Notes: generated from the sequence alone by a model not told the origin. DNA of 64,000 nucleotides from JADJVL01 sp039812765 (GCA_039812765.1 JBDIBF010000007.1:1-64000), one strand, 5' to 3'; shown: positions 1 to 8,090, counted from the stretch's first letter. Translations and numbers: made by a program.

Positions 1-1
1 C

Positions 2-3000
2 CCGGCGCCGGGCGGCGTCTGGACCTGCCTCGGCCCCCGGGCCCAGCTCACCGGCGCCGGCCGCCCCGACATCGACAGCGGCCGCCCGGTGGCGGTGGTG
101 CCCCATCCCACGGATCCCAGGATCCTCTATCTCGCCACCAGCGGCGGCGGGGTCTACAAGTCCGTGGACGCCGACCTCGCCGCCGCGGGGGACTGGACCT
201 GGACGCCCTTGACCGACAGCCTCCCGGCCAGCGGCAACCTCAGCGCGGGGGCCCTGGCGATGAGCCCTGCGGACCCGCAGGTGCTCTACCTGGGGCTCGG
301 GGACGCCTTCGACGCCGAGGGGCGCGGCCTCTACCGGAGCGCCGACGGCGGCGCCACCTGGACTGCCGCCGCCGGACTGTGCGCCTCCGCCACCAGGGTC
401 TACGACATCCTCGCCCTCGACGCGAACCTGGTGCTGGCGGGGACCAACGCCGGCCTCATGCGCTCCACGGACGGAGGCCTCTCCTTCACCTGCTGGGAAC
501 CCTTCGGCCCCGGCGCCAGGGTCTGGACCCTCCGGAGGATCGGACCCTCGGGCGTCCTCGCCTCCGTCCAATCCAGCTCGGGTGCGGGCTCCCTCTGGTA
601 TTCCACCGACAACGCCAATCCCGGCCTGGCCTGGGCCCAGGCCAGCCTCGCGGCCCCCGGCAGCCCGGGCCGCATCACCCTGGCCACGAGCCCCGCCAGC
701 GCGGCCCTGGCCTGGGGCCTGTGCGAGAACCTCTCCGACTCCACCCTCCTGAAGGGCGTGCTCAAGTCCAGCGACGGCGGCGTCACCTGGTCCTTCGTGC
801 CCTCCCCCTCGGGGTCCGCCGGCCTCTTCAACACCAGCGGTCCCGGCCTCTCCGGGGACGGCGGCCAGAGCTGGTACAACCAGCTGCTGGCGGTGGACCC
901 CGCGGACCCCAACCGGCTCTTCGCAGGGGCGAACCTCGCCCTCTACCGCAGCCCCGACGGCGGCGTCTCCTGGGAGCAGCTCACCCATTGGAACGGCGCG
1001 AACCGCGTCTACGCCCACGCCGACTTCCACACCGCGGCCTGGTCCAAGACCGGACCCCGGGCCCTGTACCTCGCCAACGACGGGGGGCTCGCCATCCTGC
1101 GGGATCCCGACCGCTCGCCGGTGCCCTCGGGCCCGAGCCCGGCCGCGGACCCCTCCTTCGTGGACAACCGGCGCAACCGGGGCCTCGCCACGCACCTCGC
1201 CTACAACCTGGGTTCCACCCAGGCGACGGACGCCCCCGACGCCCGGAACCGCATCAGCCTGGGCCTGCAGGACAACGGGACCCGCATCCGCCAGGGGAGC
1301 GGCGCGGCCCTCGCCGCCAGCGCGGTCTTCGAGGACCGCATCGGCGGCGACGGCTTCGGGACCCTCTGGCATCCATCCCAGGCCGCGCGTGTGCTGGGGA
1401 GCCTCTACTACACCCGCGTCTACGGGAGCAGCGACGGAGGGGAGACCTTCTTCGAAGCCACCAGCGGCCTTACCGGGTCGGGGGATTCGGGCGCGGCCCC
1501 CTTCTTCACCAAGCTCGCCCCCGGTGCCCGGAGCCAGCCCGACACGGTCTTCACCTTCACGAACACGACGGTGTTCCGCTCCACCGCTTTCGGCGGCGGC
1601 TGGACCACCCTCAGCACCCCGAACAGCCTCCCCCTGGGCGGCCGGGCCATCCGCAACCTCGGGGCCTCGGCCCTCAACCCCGCCTGCGTGGCCGTGGTCA
1701 CCAGCGGCGGCACGGGCTGGTCCACCACCGACGGCGGCGCCAGCTGGACCCAGTTCGGTCCTCTCCCCGGCAACGCCCTGAGCCTGAGCTGGGTCGGCTA
1801 CGACCCCCAGAACGAGTCCGTCCTCTACGCGGCCTCGGTGGCCCTGAGCGCCACCGCGACCCACCTCTGGCGCAGCGGGGACGGCGGGGCGACCTGGGCC
1901 TCCCTGGAGGGTGCCGGCTTCCCCTCGGGAATCCCGGTGCACGTGGTGCAGGTGGATCCGGGGAACGCGAGGGCCCTCTTCGTGGGCACGGACTTTGGCG
2001 TCTACGCCAGCGTCGACGGGGGCGCCACCTGGAGCCGCTACGGCACCGGCCTACCCTTTGTGGCGGTGCGGGACCTCTGGCTGGGCCCGGACGGCACGGT
2101 CCTGCGGGCGGCCACCTACGGGCGGGGCGTCTGGGAGCTCACCGGCACCCCCGCCGCCCTGGCCCCCAGCATCAACCGGCAGCCCTCGGACGCCACCGTC
2201 TACGCCGGCGAGCGCGCCACCTTCGTGGCCACCGCGAGCGGCTACCCGGTCCCCGCCTACCAGTGGACCCGGGACGGGGCCGACCTCCCCGGCGCCACGG
2301 GCACTTCCTACACCACGGCGACCCTCGGCCCCGGGGATGCCGGGGCGGTCTTCAGGCTGCGGGCCACCAATCCCTCGGGCAGCGACACCAGCGCCCCGGC
2401 GGTCCTCGGGGTGCTCCCCGCCACCGCGCCCGCCTTCACCCTCGAGCCCTTGAGCCTCGCCGTGCAGGAGGGCGAGCCCGCCACCTTCACCGCGGCGGCC
2501 ACCGGCGTGCCGGCGCCCCAGATCCGGTGGCAGCGCGACGGCGTGGACATCCCCGGAGCCACGGGGGGAACCTATACCCTCCCCTCCGCCGGGGACGGCG
2601 ACCACCTCGCCGCCTTCCGGGCGGTGGCGGCCAACGTCGCGGGTTCCGTCGCCAGCGCGCCCGCCACGCTCTCGGTCTCCCTCTTCCCGCCCGCCCTCGC
2701 CGTCCAGCCCGAGGACGCCGCCGTCCTCCCCGGCGCCACGGCCACCTTCCTGGGCACGGCCACCGGCAGCGGAGTGGCCTACCGCTGGCTGCGGGATGGT
2801 GCCGAGCTCCCCGGCATCAGCACCAATGCCCTGGCGGTGGGCCCCGTGACCCTGGCCGATCAGGGCAGCCGCTTCATGCTCGTGGCGGAGAACCGGGCCG
2901 GCTCCGTCCACAGCCGCGAGGCCGTGCTCACCGTGCTCGCCCCCCTCGAGGCACCCCGGATCACCGCGCAGCCCGGGGCCGTCTCCGTGGTGGAAGGCCA

Positions 3001-3610
3001 GTCCGCCACCTTCCACGTCCAGGCCACCGGGAATCCGCCGCCAGCCTATTCCTGGCGCCGCGACGGGGTCCCCGTGCCCGGCGCGGCCTCCGCCAGCCAC
3101 ACGACGCCCCCGGCGACCCTCGCGGACGATGGTGCCGTCTACACGGTCTTCATCACCAACAGCCAGGGCGGCGTCCTGTCGAGCCCGGCCCGCCTCACCG
3201 TCACCGCCGCGCCCCGCCCGCCGGCCATCGCCGCCTTCACCGCCACCCCCGCCGCCGTCCTGCCAGGGGGCACCTCCACCCTCGCCTGGAGTGTCTCCGG
3301 CGCCGAGTCGGTGAGCCTCTCGGGAGTCGGACCCGTGACGGGGACGAGCCTCACCGTGGCCCCCGCGGCCAGCACCACCTACACCCTCACCGCCGCCAAC
3401 GGCGCCGGGAGCGCCACGGCCAGCGTGACCGTGGCGCTCCGCGGCCGGGACCTGGACGGCGACGGCACCACGGCCGACGTCCTGGACCTTGCCTACCTGG
3501 CCCGGGCCTGGTCCGGCCCCGGTGTCCCCACGGCCTTCCCGGCCGCGGACCTGGACGGGGACGGCGACTGCGACGACGACGACGTGGCCCTCTTCCTGGC
3601 GGGCTTCTGA
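2..3610 (+). CDS. Secreted BNR-propeller protein with four Ig-like domains and dockerin-like tail (5' partial)
   Basis: The frame is open from the left edge, so the true start and signal peptide lie upstream; the GTG at 89 is internal, because residues before it (a DIDSGRP stretch) align with the full-length paralogue at 56845-60054. About 1,202 residues are visible. Residues 1-715 hold repeated Asp-box motifs such as SADGGATW, STDGGASW and SVDGGATW, typical of sialidase/VPS10-like beta-propellers. Four Ig-like modules of about 85 residues follow (roughly 721-1069), then a small Ig/PKD-like module and a C-terminal pair of acidic loops (DLDGDG, DLDGDGD) that look like a dockerin type I or EF-hand calcium module. 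Inferred role: an extracellular or surface-displayed binding protein; the ligand is unknown. The Asp-box fold assignment is confident, the dockerin reading moderate. The gene stops 46 bp before the mannose-1-phosphate guanylyltransferase start. Confidence 0.85.
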   Translation, partial: PAPGGVWTCLGPRAQLTGAGRPDIDSGRPVAVVPHPTDPRILYLATSGGGVYKSVDADLAAAGDWTWTPLTDSLPASGNLSAGALAMSPADPQVLYLGLGDAFDAEGRGLYRSADGGATWTAAAGLCASATRVYDILALDANLVLAGTNAGLMRSTDGGLSFTCWEPFGPGARVWTLRRIGPSGVLASVQSSSGAGSLWYSTDNANPGLAWAQASLAAPGSPGRITLATSPASAALAWGLCENLSDSTLLKGVLKSSDGGVTWSFVPSPSGSAGLFNTSGPGLSGDGGQSWYNQLLAVDPADPNRLFAGANLALYRSPDGGVSWEQLTHWNGANRVYAHADFHTAAWSKTGPRALYLANDGGLAILRDPDRSPVPSGPSPAADPSFVDNRRNRGLATHLAYNLGSTQATDAPDARNRISLGLQDNGTRIRQGSGAALAASAVFEDRIGGDGFGTLWHPSQAARVLGSLYYTRVYGSSDGGETFFEATSGLTGSGDSGAAPFFTKLAPGARSQPDTVFTFTNTTVFRSTAFGGGWTTLSTPNSLPLGGRAIRNLGASALNPACVAVVTSGGTGWSTTDGGASWTQFGPLPGNALSLSWVGYDPQNESVLYAASVALSATATHLWRSGDGGATWASLEGAGFPSGIPVHVVQVDPGNARALFVGTDFGVYASVDGGATWSRYGTGLPFVAVRDLWLGPDGTVLRAATYGRGVWELTGTPAALAPSINRQPSDATVYAGERATFVATASGYPVPAYQWTRDGADLPGATGTSYTTATLGPGDAGAVFRLRATNPSGSDTSAPAVLGVLPATAPAFTLEPLSLAVQEGEPATFTAAATGVPAPQIRWQRDGVDIPGATGGTYTLPSAGDGDHLAAFRAVAANVAGSVASAPATLSVSLFPPALAVQPEDAAVLPGATATFLGTATGSGVAYRWLRDGAELPGISTNALAVGPVTLADQGSRFMLVAENRAGSVHSREAVLTVLAPLEAPRITAQPGAVSVVEGQSATFHVQATGNPPPAYSWRRDGVPVPGAASASHTTPPATLADDGAVYTVFITNSQGGVLSSPARLTVTAAPRPPAIAAFTATPAAVLPGGTSTLAWSVSGAESVSLSGVGPVTGTSLTVAPAASTTYTLTAANGAGSATASVTVALRGRDLDGDGTTADVLDLAYLARAWSGPGVPTAFPAADLDGDGDCDDDDVALFLAGF

Positions 3611-3656
3611 GCCCCGCCCCGGCCGCCGCTGGCATCATCGGGAGGGAGGCCCGACG

Positions 3657-4706
3657 ATGACCCTGCCCAAGCTCGCCGTGGTGATGGCCGGCGGCCGCGG
3701 AACCCGCTTCTGGCCCCGCTCCCGCGCCGCCCTGCCCAAGCAGTTCCTTCCCATCACGGGGCCGGAGACCCTCCTCGTGGAGACGGTGCGCCGGCTGGAG
3801 GCGTCCTTCGGCCTCGAGCACATCTTCGTGCTCACCACCGAGGACCTCGCCGACGAGGCGCGCCGGCAGCTCCCGGAGCTGCCACCGGAAAACGTGCTCC
3901 TGGAGCCCGAGGGGCGCAACACCGCGCCCTGCCTGGCCCTCTGCCTGGTGGCGCTGGAGCGCCGCTTCCCGCAAGGCGGCGTCATGGCGGTGCTCAGCGC
4001 GGACCACTGGATCGGGGAGACGGAGGCCTACCTCGCGGACCTGGACCTGGCCCTGGAGCACGCGGAGGATCGGGGCGAGCTGGTGGTCTTCGGCATCCCG
4101 CCCACGAGCCCGGAGACGGGTTACGGCTACATCGAATCCGAGGGGGTCGGCCCCGTGCGAAGGGTGGTGGCCTTCCGGGAAAAGCCGCCCCACGAGGTGG
4201 CGCTGCAGTACCTCGCCAGCGGCCGCCACACCTGGAACGCGGGGATGTTCGTGTGGACGCTGAAGGACTTCCGGGCCGGGCTCGCGTCCCATGCGCCGGA
4301 GCTGCTGCGGCCCCTGGACGCCTGGAGCGGCGACGCCCTGACCCTGGCGTCGGCCTACGGCCAGCTGCCGAAGCTGCCCATCGACATCGCGCTGATGGAG
4401 AAGGCGACCAACGTGGCGATGGTGCCGGCCCGCTTCCGCTGGTCCGACGTGGGCTCCTGGCCCGCGGCCCTGGCCTTCCAGGCGAAGGACGCCGCCGGGA
4501 ACATCGCCCAGGGCGATGCGCTCCTGATCGACACGAAGGACACGGCGGTGTTCGGCGGGAAGCGCCTCGTGGCCACCGCCGGCGTGGAAGGGCTCATCAT
4601 CGTGGATGCCGAGGACGCGCTGCTGGTCACGCACCGGGACCGGGCCCAGGGCGTGAAGGAGATCGTGGAGCGGCTGAGGGCGGACGGCCGCGGGGACCTC
4701 CTGTGA
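3657..4706 (+). CDS. manC: Mannose-1-phosphate guanylyltransferase
   Basis: 349 residues. It joins mannose-1-phosphate and GTP to GDP-mannose for surface polysaccharide synthesis in the cytoplasm. The N-terminus has the nucleotidyltransferase signature MAGGRGTRFWPRSR followed by PKQFLP. Further in are EGRNTAPC, a metal-site SADHW segment, an FREKP segment and WNAGMFVW, all in family order. The protein ends where bifunctional ManC/AlgA enzymes continue into a C-terminal phosphomannose isomerase cupin; here that cupin is a separate gene at 5468. I chose the ATG at 3657 because GGGAGG lies about 10 bp upstream and the conserved motif starts within ten residues. The longer upstream frame is only read-through of the previous gene region. 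The stop overlaps the next start (GTGA). Function confident. Confidence 0.93.
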   Translation: MTLPKLAVVMAGGRGTRFWPRSRAALPKQFLPITGPETLLVETVRRLEASFGLEHIFVLTTEDLADEARRQLPELPPENVLLEPEGRNTAPCLALCLVALERRFPQGGVMAVLSADHWIGETEAYLADLDLALEHAEDRGELVVFGIPPTSPETGYGYIESEGVGPVRRVVAFREKPPHEVALQYLASGRHTWNAGMFVWTLKDFRAGLASHAPELLRPLDAWSGDALTLASAYGQLPKLPIDIALMEKATNVAMVPARFRWSDVGSWPAALAFQAKDAAGNIAQGDALLIDTKDTAVFGGKRLVATAGVEGLIIVDAEDALLVTHRDRAQGVKEIVERLRADGRGDLL

Positions 4707-5236
4707 GCGCGGCCTCGCTGGTGGAGATCCTCGATTCCGCGGTGAAGATCGGCCTGGGCGCCCTGATCAGCGGGGTCTTCACCTGGAAGGTCACGAAGAG
4801 CACCCTGCAGGCCCAGGACGCCCGGGACCGCCGGGCCCAGCGCACCGCGGACTTCGAGAAGGTGGTCTCGGCGGTGGAGGCCGCCCAGCACGCCACGGCG
4901 CAGTTCGTGGACGCCCTCGGGGACTGGGCCGTGAACCGGGACTCCGAGGCCGCGCGTCAGGTGGAGGGCCCCTTGAACGTCTCGAAGCGGGCCCTGGAGG
5001 GTGCCCTGGTGGGCCTGGGCTCGGCCCACACGCGGCTCATCCTGCTGGGGGAGCCCGACGGCGCGGACGCGCTGTCCGCCTACCGGGACGCCGTGGACGC
5101 CTTCTACCGGGAGGCCTGGAACCGAAAGGACGAGGTCACGGATCCCGAACTGGAGGCGGCCCACGAGGCCCTGCTGGAACCCCGGGCCGCGCTGCTGGAG
5201 ACCCTGGGCGAGGCCTACCGCGCCCACGTGGTCTGA
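4703..5236 (+). CDS. Hypothetical membrane-anchored protein
   Basis: 177 residues, not recognised as a named family. The GTG at 4703 overlaps the stop of the upstream guanylyltransferase by 4 bp, so translation is probably coupled. Residues about 5-25 (LDSAVKIGLGALISGVFTW) form one hydrophobic segment, consistent with an N-terminal anchor. The rest is alanine-, glutamate- and arginine-rich and predicted helical, with a possible coiled coil around residues 30-75. No catalytic motif is visible. Its place between the guanylyltransferase and the cupin suggests an accessory role in surface-polysaccharide synthesis, but that rests on position only. Codon use matches the neighbours, so it is likely a genuine resident gene. 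Confidence 0.7.
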   Translation: MSAASLVEILDSAVKIGLGALISGVFTWKVTKSTLQAQDARDRRAQRTADFEKVVSAVEAAQHATAQFVDALGDWAVNRDSEAARQVEGPLNVSKRALEGALVGLGSAHTRLILLGEPDGADALSAYRDAVDAFYREAWNRKDEVTDPELEAAHEALLEPRAALLETLGEAYRAHVV

Positions 5237-5282
5237 GCGGCCGCGTGGTGCGGGGAAGGCGACTGCGCTAGGCTCGGGGGTC

Positions 5283-5438
5283 ATGGAACGGCCCTCCACC
5301 CTGCACGTCGACAAGCCCTGGGGACGGGTCCCCCTCCGCGATACGGCGCAGCCGGGGAGCGGGAGCGCAGGGCTCGATGTCCTGCGCGATCGGGGGGTGG
5401 TCCCGAAGCCCCCCGCGATCCCCAGCGAGCGGCGATGA
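5283..5438 (+). pseudogene. Decayed 5' copy of the adjacent cupin gene
   Basis: A short frame of 51 codons starts MERPSTLHVDKPWG, nearly the same as MDRPQTLRVDKPWG at the start of the intact cupin gene at 5468. After the shared segment the sequence no longer matches a cupin and stops after a low-complexity stretch. A promoter-like TAGGCT lies at 5269-5274. This looks like a tandem duplication whose second copy stayed intact while the first lost its body. A short regulatory or leader peptide is possible but less likely. Nothing else is evident between 5237 and 5467. Confidence 0.5.
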
Positions 5439-5467
5439 TGACAGAACGAACCCAGCGAGCCCGAGCG

Positions 5468-5827
5468 ATGGATCGACCTCAAACCCTGCGCGTCGACAAG
5501 CCCTGGGGCTTCTTCGAGCAGTACGCCTTCAACGAGCGCTGCACGGTGAAGATCCTGGCCTGCGAGCCGGGCCAGCGCCTGAGCCTGCAGCGCCACGCGC
5601 ACCGGGACGAATTGTGGGTGGCCCTCGACGAGGGCGTGGTGGTGGATCTGGACGGCCGCGAGCTGCGCCCGGCGGTGATGGAGGAGGTCTGGCTGCCCAA
5701 GGGCTGCAGCCACCGCCTGCGCTGCGACGAGGGCAACGGCCACGCGGTGCGGGTGCTGGAGATCAGCTTCGGTACCTTCGACGAGAACGACATCGAGCGG
5801 CTCCAGGACGACTACGGGCGTGCGTAG
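5468..5827 (+). CDS. Cupin, mannose-6-phosphate isomerase type II-like
   Basis: 119 residues with the single-cupin pattern of the C-terminal domain of bifunctional ManC/AlgA: KPWG near the N-terminus, PGQRLSLQRHAHRDELWV as cupin motif 1 with metal-binding His residues, then WLPKGCSHRL as motif 2. Type II enzymes interconvert fructose-6-phosphate and mannose-6-phosphate. Together with the guanylyltransferase at 3657 it could supply GDP-mannose, although some stand-alone members are only annotated as phosphomannose isomerase-like cupins. I chose the ATG at 5468 because the decayed duplicate at 5283 begins at the same residue; an in-frame ATG at 5435 would add 11 residues. The 3' end overlaps the next gene by 8 bp. 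Confidence 0.82.
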   Translation: MDRPQTLRVDKPWGFFEQYAFNERCTVKILACEPGQRLSLQRHAHRDELWVALDEGVVVDLDGRELRPAVMEEVWLPKGCSHRLRCDEGNGHAVRVLEISFGTFDENDIERLQDDYGRA

Positions 5828-6497
5828 GCTCGCTGCGCTCCTCCTCGCGACGCCGCTCCTGGCGCAGTCCGGCGACCAGATCCTGGCGACTGTCGACAAG
5901 CTCCGCCACCCCTGGCCGGCCTTCTCGGTGCAGGTGGAGCTGGGCGACGGGAAGCGCAGCCAGGCCTGGCGGGTGCGGGCCCGGGAGAACGGGGACGCGC
6001 GGGTGGACGGCGTCTCGGAAAAGGAGAAGGGCCGCAGCGTGCTGGTGCTGGGGGACCAGATGTGGCTGATCCTTCCCAACGCGAAGAAGCCGGTGGCGGT
6101 GAGCCCGGCCCAGCGCCTGCTGGGGCCGGCGGCGGGGGGCGACCTCGCCCGCACCCGCTTCGCCGAGGACTACGCCGTGAAGACCCTGGGCACGGGGGAT
6201 CTTGAAGGCCAGGCCGTGTGGCTGCTGGACCTGGAAGCGAAACGCAAGTCGCTCACCCACCGCACAGCGCGCCTGGCGGTGGCCAAGGCCGACGGCCGGC
6301 CCCTCCAGGCGGACTTCTTCCTCGCCAGCGGCAAGGCGGCGCGCACCGCGAAGTTCGGCCCCGTAGCGTCGGCGGCGGGGAAGCGGGTGCTCTCCTCCAT
6401 GACCGTCTTCGAGCCCAACGGCGGCAGCGCCGAGATCCGTTTCAGCGGCTGGACCCCCGGCGCCGCGGATCCGAAGGCCTTCGAGCTGCCGAAGTAG
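5820..6497 (+). CDS. Exported outer-membrane lipoprotein-sorting (LolA-like) protein
   Basis: 225 residues starting at a GTG that overlaps the cupin stop. A short signal peptide (RRLAALLLATPLLAQ) is followed by a beta-rich body: HPWPAFSVQVELGDG near the N-terminus, a central GDQMWLILPNAKKPVAVSPAQ-type segment, then alternating strands to the end (FSGW...FELPK). This matches the LolA-like fold of proteins annotated as outer membrane lipoprotein-sorting proteins, which hold acyl chains in a half-open barrel. By analogy it should act in the periplasm. No partner Lol gene is adjacent, although a LolC/E-type permease lies at the right end of the window. Identity as true LolA is unlikely; family membership is moderately supported. 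Confidence 0.7.
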   Translation: MRRLAALLLATPLLAQSGDQILATVDKLRHPWPAFSVQVELGDGKRSQAWRVRARENGDARVDGVSEKEKGRSVLVLGDQMWLILPNAKKPVAVSPAQRLLGPAAGGDLARTRFAEDYAVKTLGTGDLEGQAVWLLDLEAKRKSLTHRTARLAVAKADGRPLQADFFLASGKAARTAKFGPVASAAGKRVLSSMTVFEPNGGSAEIRFSGWTPGAADPKAFELPK

Positions 6498-6533
6498 GCC
6501 TACCGCCGCCTTGGCCCCGGGAACGGGGAGGCG

Positions 6534-6539
6534 TAGAAT
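6534..6539 (+). promoter_or_regulatory. Candidate -10 box (TAGAAT) of an orphan transcript
   Basis: TAGAAT followed by GG matches a motif seen just upstream of many genes here (TAGACT, TAGGAT, TAGCAT). No good -35 is visible. The next protein start is more than 330 bp away, so the promoter would make a non-coding or long-leader transcript beginning near 6546. Confidence 0.35.
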
Positions 6540-6545
6540 GGACCC

Positions 6546-6686
6546 TGAGGTGCCCTTCGGGGCTTCCCGCCACTCTCAGTCCCATCACTTGCAACCAGTT
6601 CCCTTCGTGGAACTCCCGCTTACCCATCCCACCAACGTTCCCCTCCAAACTTCCCTCACGAAACGCCCCTGCCTCGGGGGCGTTTC
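6546..6686 (+). ncRNA. Candidate structured small RNA or long leader
   Basis: The stretch after the -10 box at 6534 has no credible reading frame but can form three hairpins. The first is a GCCC-UUCG-GGGC tetraloop near 6552. The second is GTTCC/GGAAC around CTTCGT near 6598. The third is the GAAACGCCCC/GGGGCGTTTC stem at 6660-6686, which could end the transcript. It does not look like 6S RNA, 4.5S RNA, tmRNA or RNase P RNA. It may be an independent RNA or the leader of the deoxyhypusine synthase-like gene at 6873. Confidence 0.3.
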
Positions 6687-6726
6687 ACTGTCTGGGCTTC
6701 GCCCAGACGTGTGCCCGAGGCAGGGG
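6660..6726. repeat. Overlapping inverted repeats (mutually exclusive stems)
   Basis: A 10-bp perfect stem joins 6660-6669 and 6677-6686. A second, 13-bp perfect stem joins 6666-6678 (CCCCTGCCTCGGG) and 6714-6726, and encloses a TCTGGGC-TTC-GCCCAGA hairpin at 6691-6707. The two larger stems share bases and cannot form together. The 14-mer CTCGGGGGCGTTTC recurs at 6805-6818. The rest of the 6498-6872 gap holds one more strong hairpin (GGGCCGTCC/GGACGGCCC near 6758) and no gene. Confidence 0.6.
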
Positions 6727-6847
6727 CTACGCCCTCCCGCCTATCGGGCCGTCCACGGGACGGCCCTCCTGCTCAGGCTTCGCCTTCGCAGAGGCGGGTC
6801 CCTTCTCGGGGGCGTTTCTCGTCAAGGTCCTAAGCCACGGGGAACGA

Positions 6848-6853
6848 TAGGAT
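6848..6853 (+). promoter_or_regulatory. -10-like box (TAGGAT) that decides the start of the downstream gene
   Basis: TAGGATGG here is followed by CGGAG at 6862-6866 and ATG at 6873. The same order and spacing (TAGACTGG, then GGAG, then ATG) precede lysS and pruA. This argues that the ATG at 6852, which lies inside the box, is not the true start. Confidence 0.4.
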
Positions 6854-6872
6854 GGACGTCCCGGAGCCCCCC

Positions 6873-8090
6873 ATGCACGACGAAGCCCACGAGCCCAGCG
6901 ACTTCCTGAACGGCGAGCGCATCGCGCCCGGCGGCATCCGCAAGGGCATCTCGGCGGCGGACCTGGTCGACGAGGCTTTCCTGGCCTACAACGGCGGGCG
7001 CCTCGCCGAGGCGGGGCGGCTGCTGGCGAAGAAGGTGCTGAGGCCCGAGGTCACGCTGGGAGTGACGTTGACCGGCGCGCTGACGCCGGCGGGGCTGGGG
7101 CGGAGCTGCCTCATCCCGCTCATCCAGGCGGGCGTCATCGACTGGATGATCAGCACCGGCGCGAACCTATACCACGACACCCACTTCGCCCTGGACCTGG
7201 CGCTTCACCGGGGCAATCCCTTCACGTCCGATGTCGTGCTGCGCGACGAGGGCGTGGTGCGCATCTACGACATCCTCTTCGACTACACGGTGCTGCTGGA
7301 CACCGACGCCTTCTACCGGGAGCTCATCAAGGCGCCGGACTTCCAGCGGCCCATGAGCACGGCGGAGTTCCACTACATGGTCGGCAAGGCCCTGCACGCG
7401 CGGGAGCAGGCGCTCGGCCTCGGCACGGTGTCGGTGCTCTCGGCGGCCTACCAGTGCGGGGTGCCCATCTACACGTCGAGCCCCGGCGACAGCAGCATCG
7501 GCATGAACGTGGCGGCGGTGGCGCTGGAAGGCAACAAGCTGGTCTACGACGTGAACGCCGACGTGAACGAGACGGCCTCCATCGTGCTCGACGCCAAGCT
7601 CAAGGGCGGCAAGAGCGCGGTGTGGATCCTCGGCGGCGGCAGCCCGAAGAACTTCATCCTCCAGACCGAGCCCCAGATCCAGGAGGTGCTCGGCATCGAC
7701 GAGCGCGGCCACGACTACTTCCTGCAGGTCACCGACGCGCGCCCCGACACCGGCGGCCTCAGTGGCGCCACGCCCGGCGAAGCCGTGTCCTGGGGCAAGA
7801 TCGACCCCGACCAGCTCCCCGACGCCGTCGTCTGCTACGCCGATTCGACGATCGCGCTGCCCCTGCTGACGGCGTATGTGCTCGAGCGCATGGAGCCCCG
7901 GCCCCTGAAGCGCCTCGCCGAAAAGCGGGAAGCCCTCATGCAGCAGCTCAAGGACCAGTACGCCACGCGGGGACGGCTCAGCGGCGCGCCCACGACGGCG
8001 CGGGACGTCGCCAAGCGCGGGGTGACGGTGGGGATGCCTGAGAAGGGGGAAGGGAAGGGGACCTATCCCTGTGGGACGCCGAAGCCCTGA
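6873..8090 (+). CDS. Deoxyhypusine synthase-family protein
   Basis: 405 residues from the ATG at 6873. The family transfers an aminobutyl group from spermidine by an NAD-dependent reaction. In archaea and eukaryotes the acceptor is eIF5A; bacterial members may act on small amines (homospermidine synthase-like) or on unknown substrates. Visible hallmarks are the TLTGALTPAGLG and MISTGANLYHD segments, the NAD-site SSPGDSSIGMN, LGGGSPKNF, and AVSWGKI, whose lysine corresponds to the catalytic lysine of known enzymes. Bacteria lack eIF5A, so the acceptor cannot be read from the sequence. An in-frame ATG at 6852 is rejected because it falls within a promoter-like box. The stop overlaps the next start by 1 bp. 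Confidence 0.85.
   Translation: MHDEAHEPSDFLNGERIAPGGIRKGISAADLVDEAFLAYNGGRLAEAGRLLAKKVLRPEVTLGVTLTGALTPAGLGRSCLIPLIQAGVIDWMISTGANLYHDTHFALDLALHRGNPFTSDVVLRDEGVVRIYDILFDYTVLLDTDAFYRELIKAPDFQRPMSTAEFHYMVGKALHAREQALGLGTVSVLSAAYQCGVPIYTSSPGDSSIGMNVAAVALEGNKLVYDVNADVNETASIVLDAKLKGGKSAVWILGGGSPKNFILQTEPQIQEVLGIDERGHDYFLQVTDARPDTGGLSGATPGEAVSWGKIDPDQLPDAVVCYADSTIALPLLTAYVLERMEPRPLKRLAEKREALMQQLKDQYATRGRLSGAPTTARDVAKRGVTVGMPEKGEGKGTYPCGTPKP

Noticed and set aside
6546..6686. 6S RNA, 4.5S RNA or tmRNA
   Set aside because: None of the conserved sequence cores (for example the SRP GGAAGCA loop) is found on either strand.
6218..6850. Frame running from the LolA-like gene into the following gap
   Set aside because: It is read out of frame through the LolA-like gene and then through palindromic, non-coding sequence.
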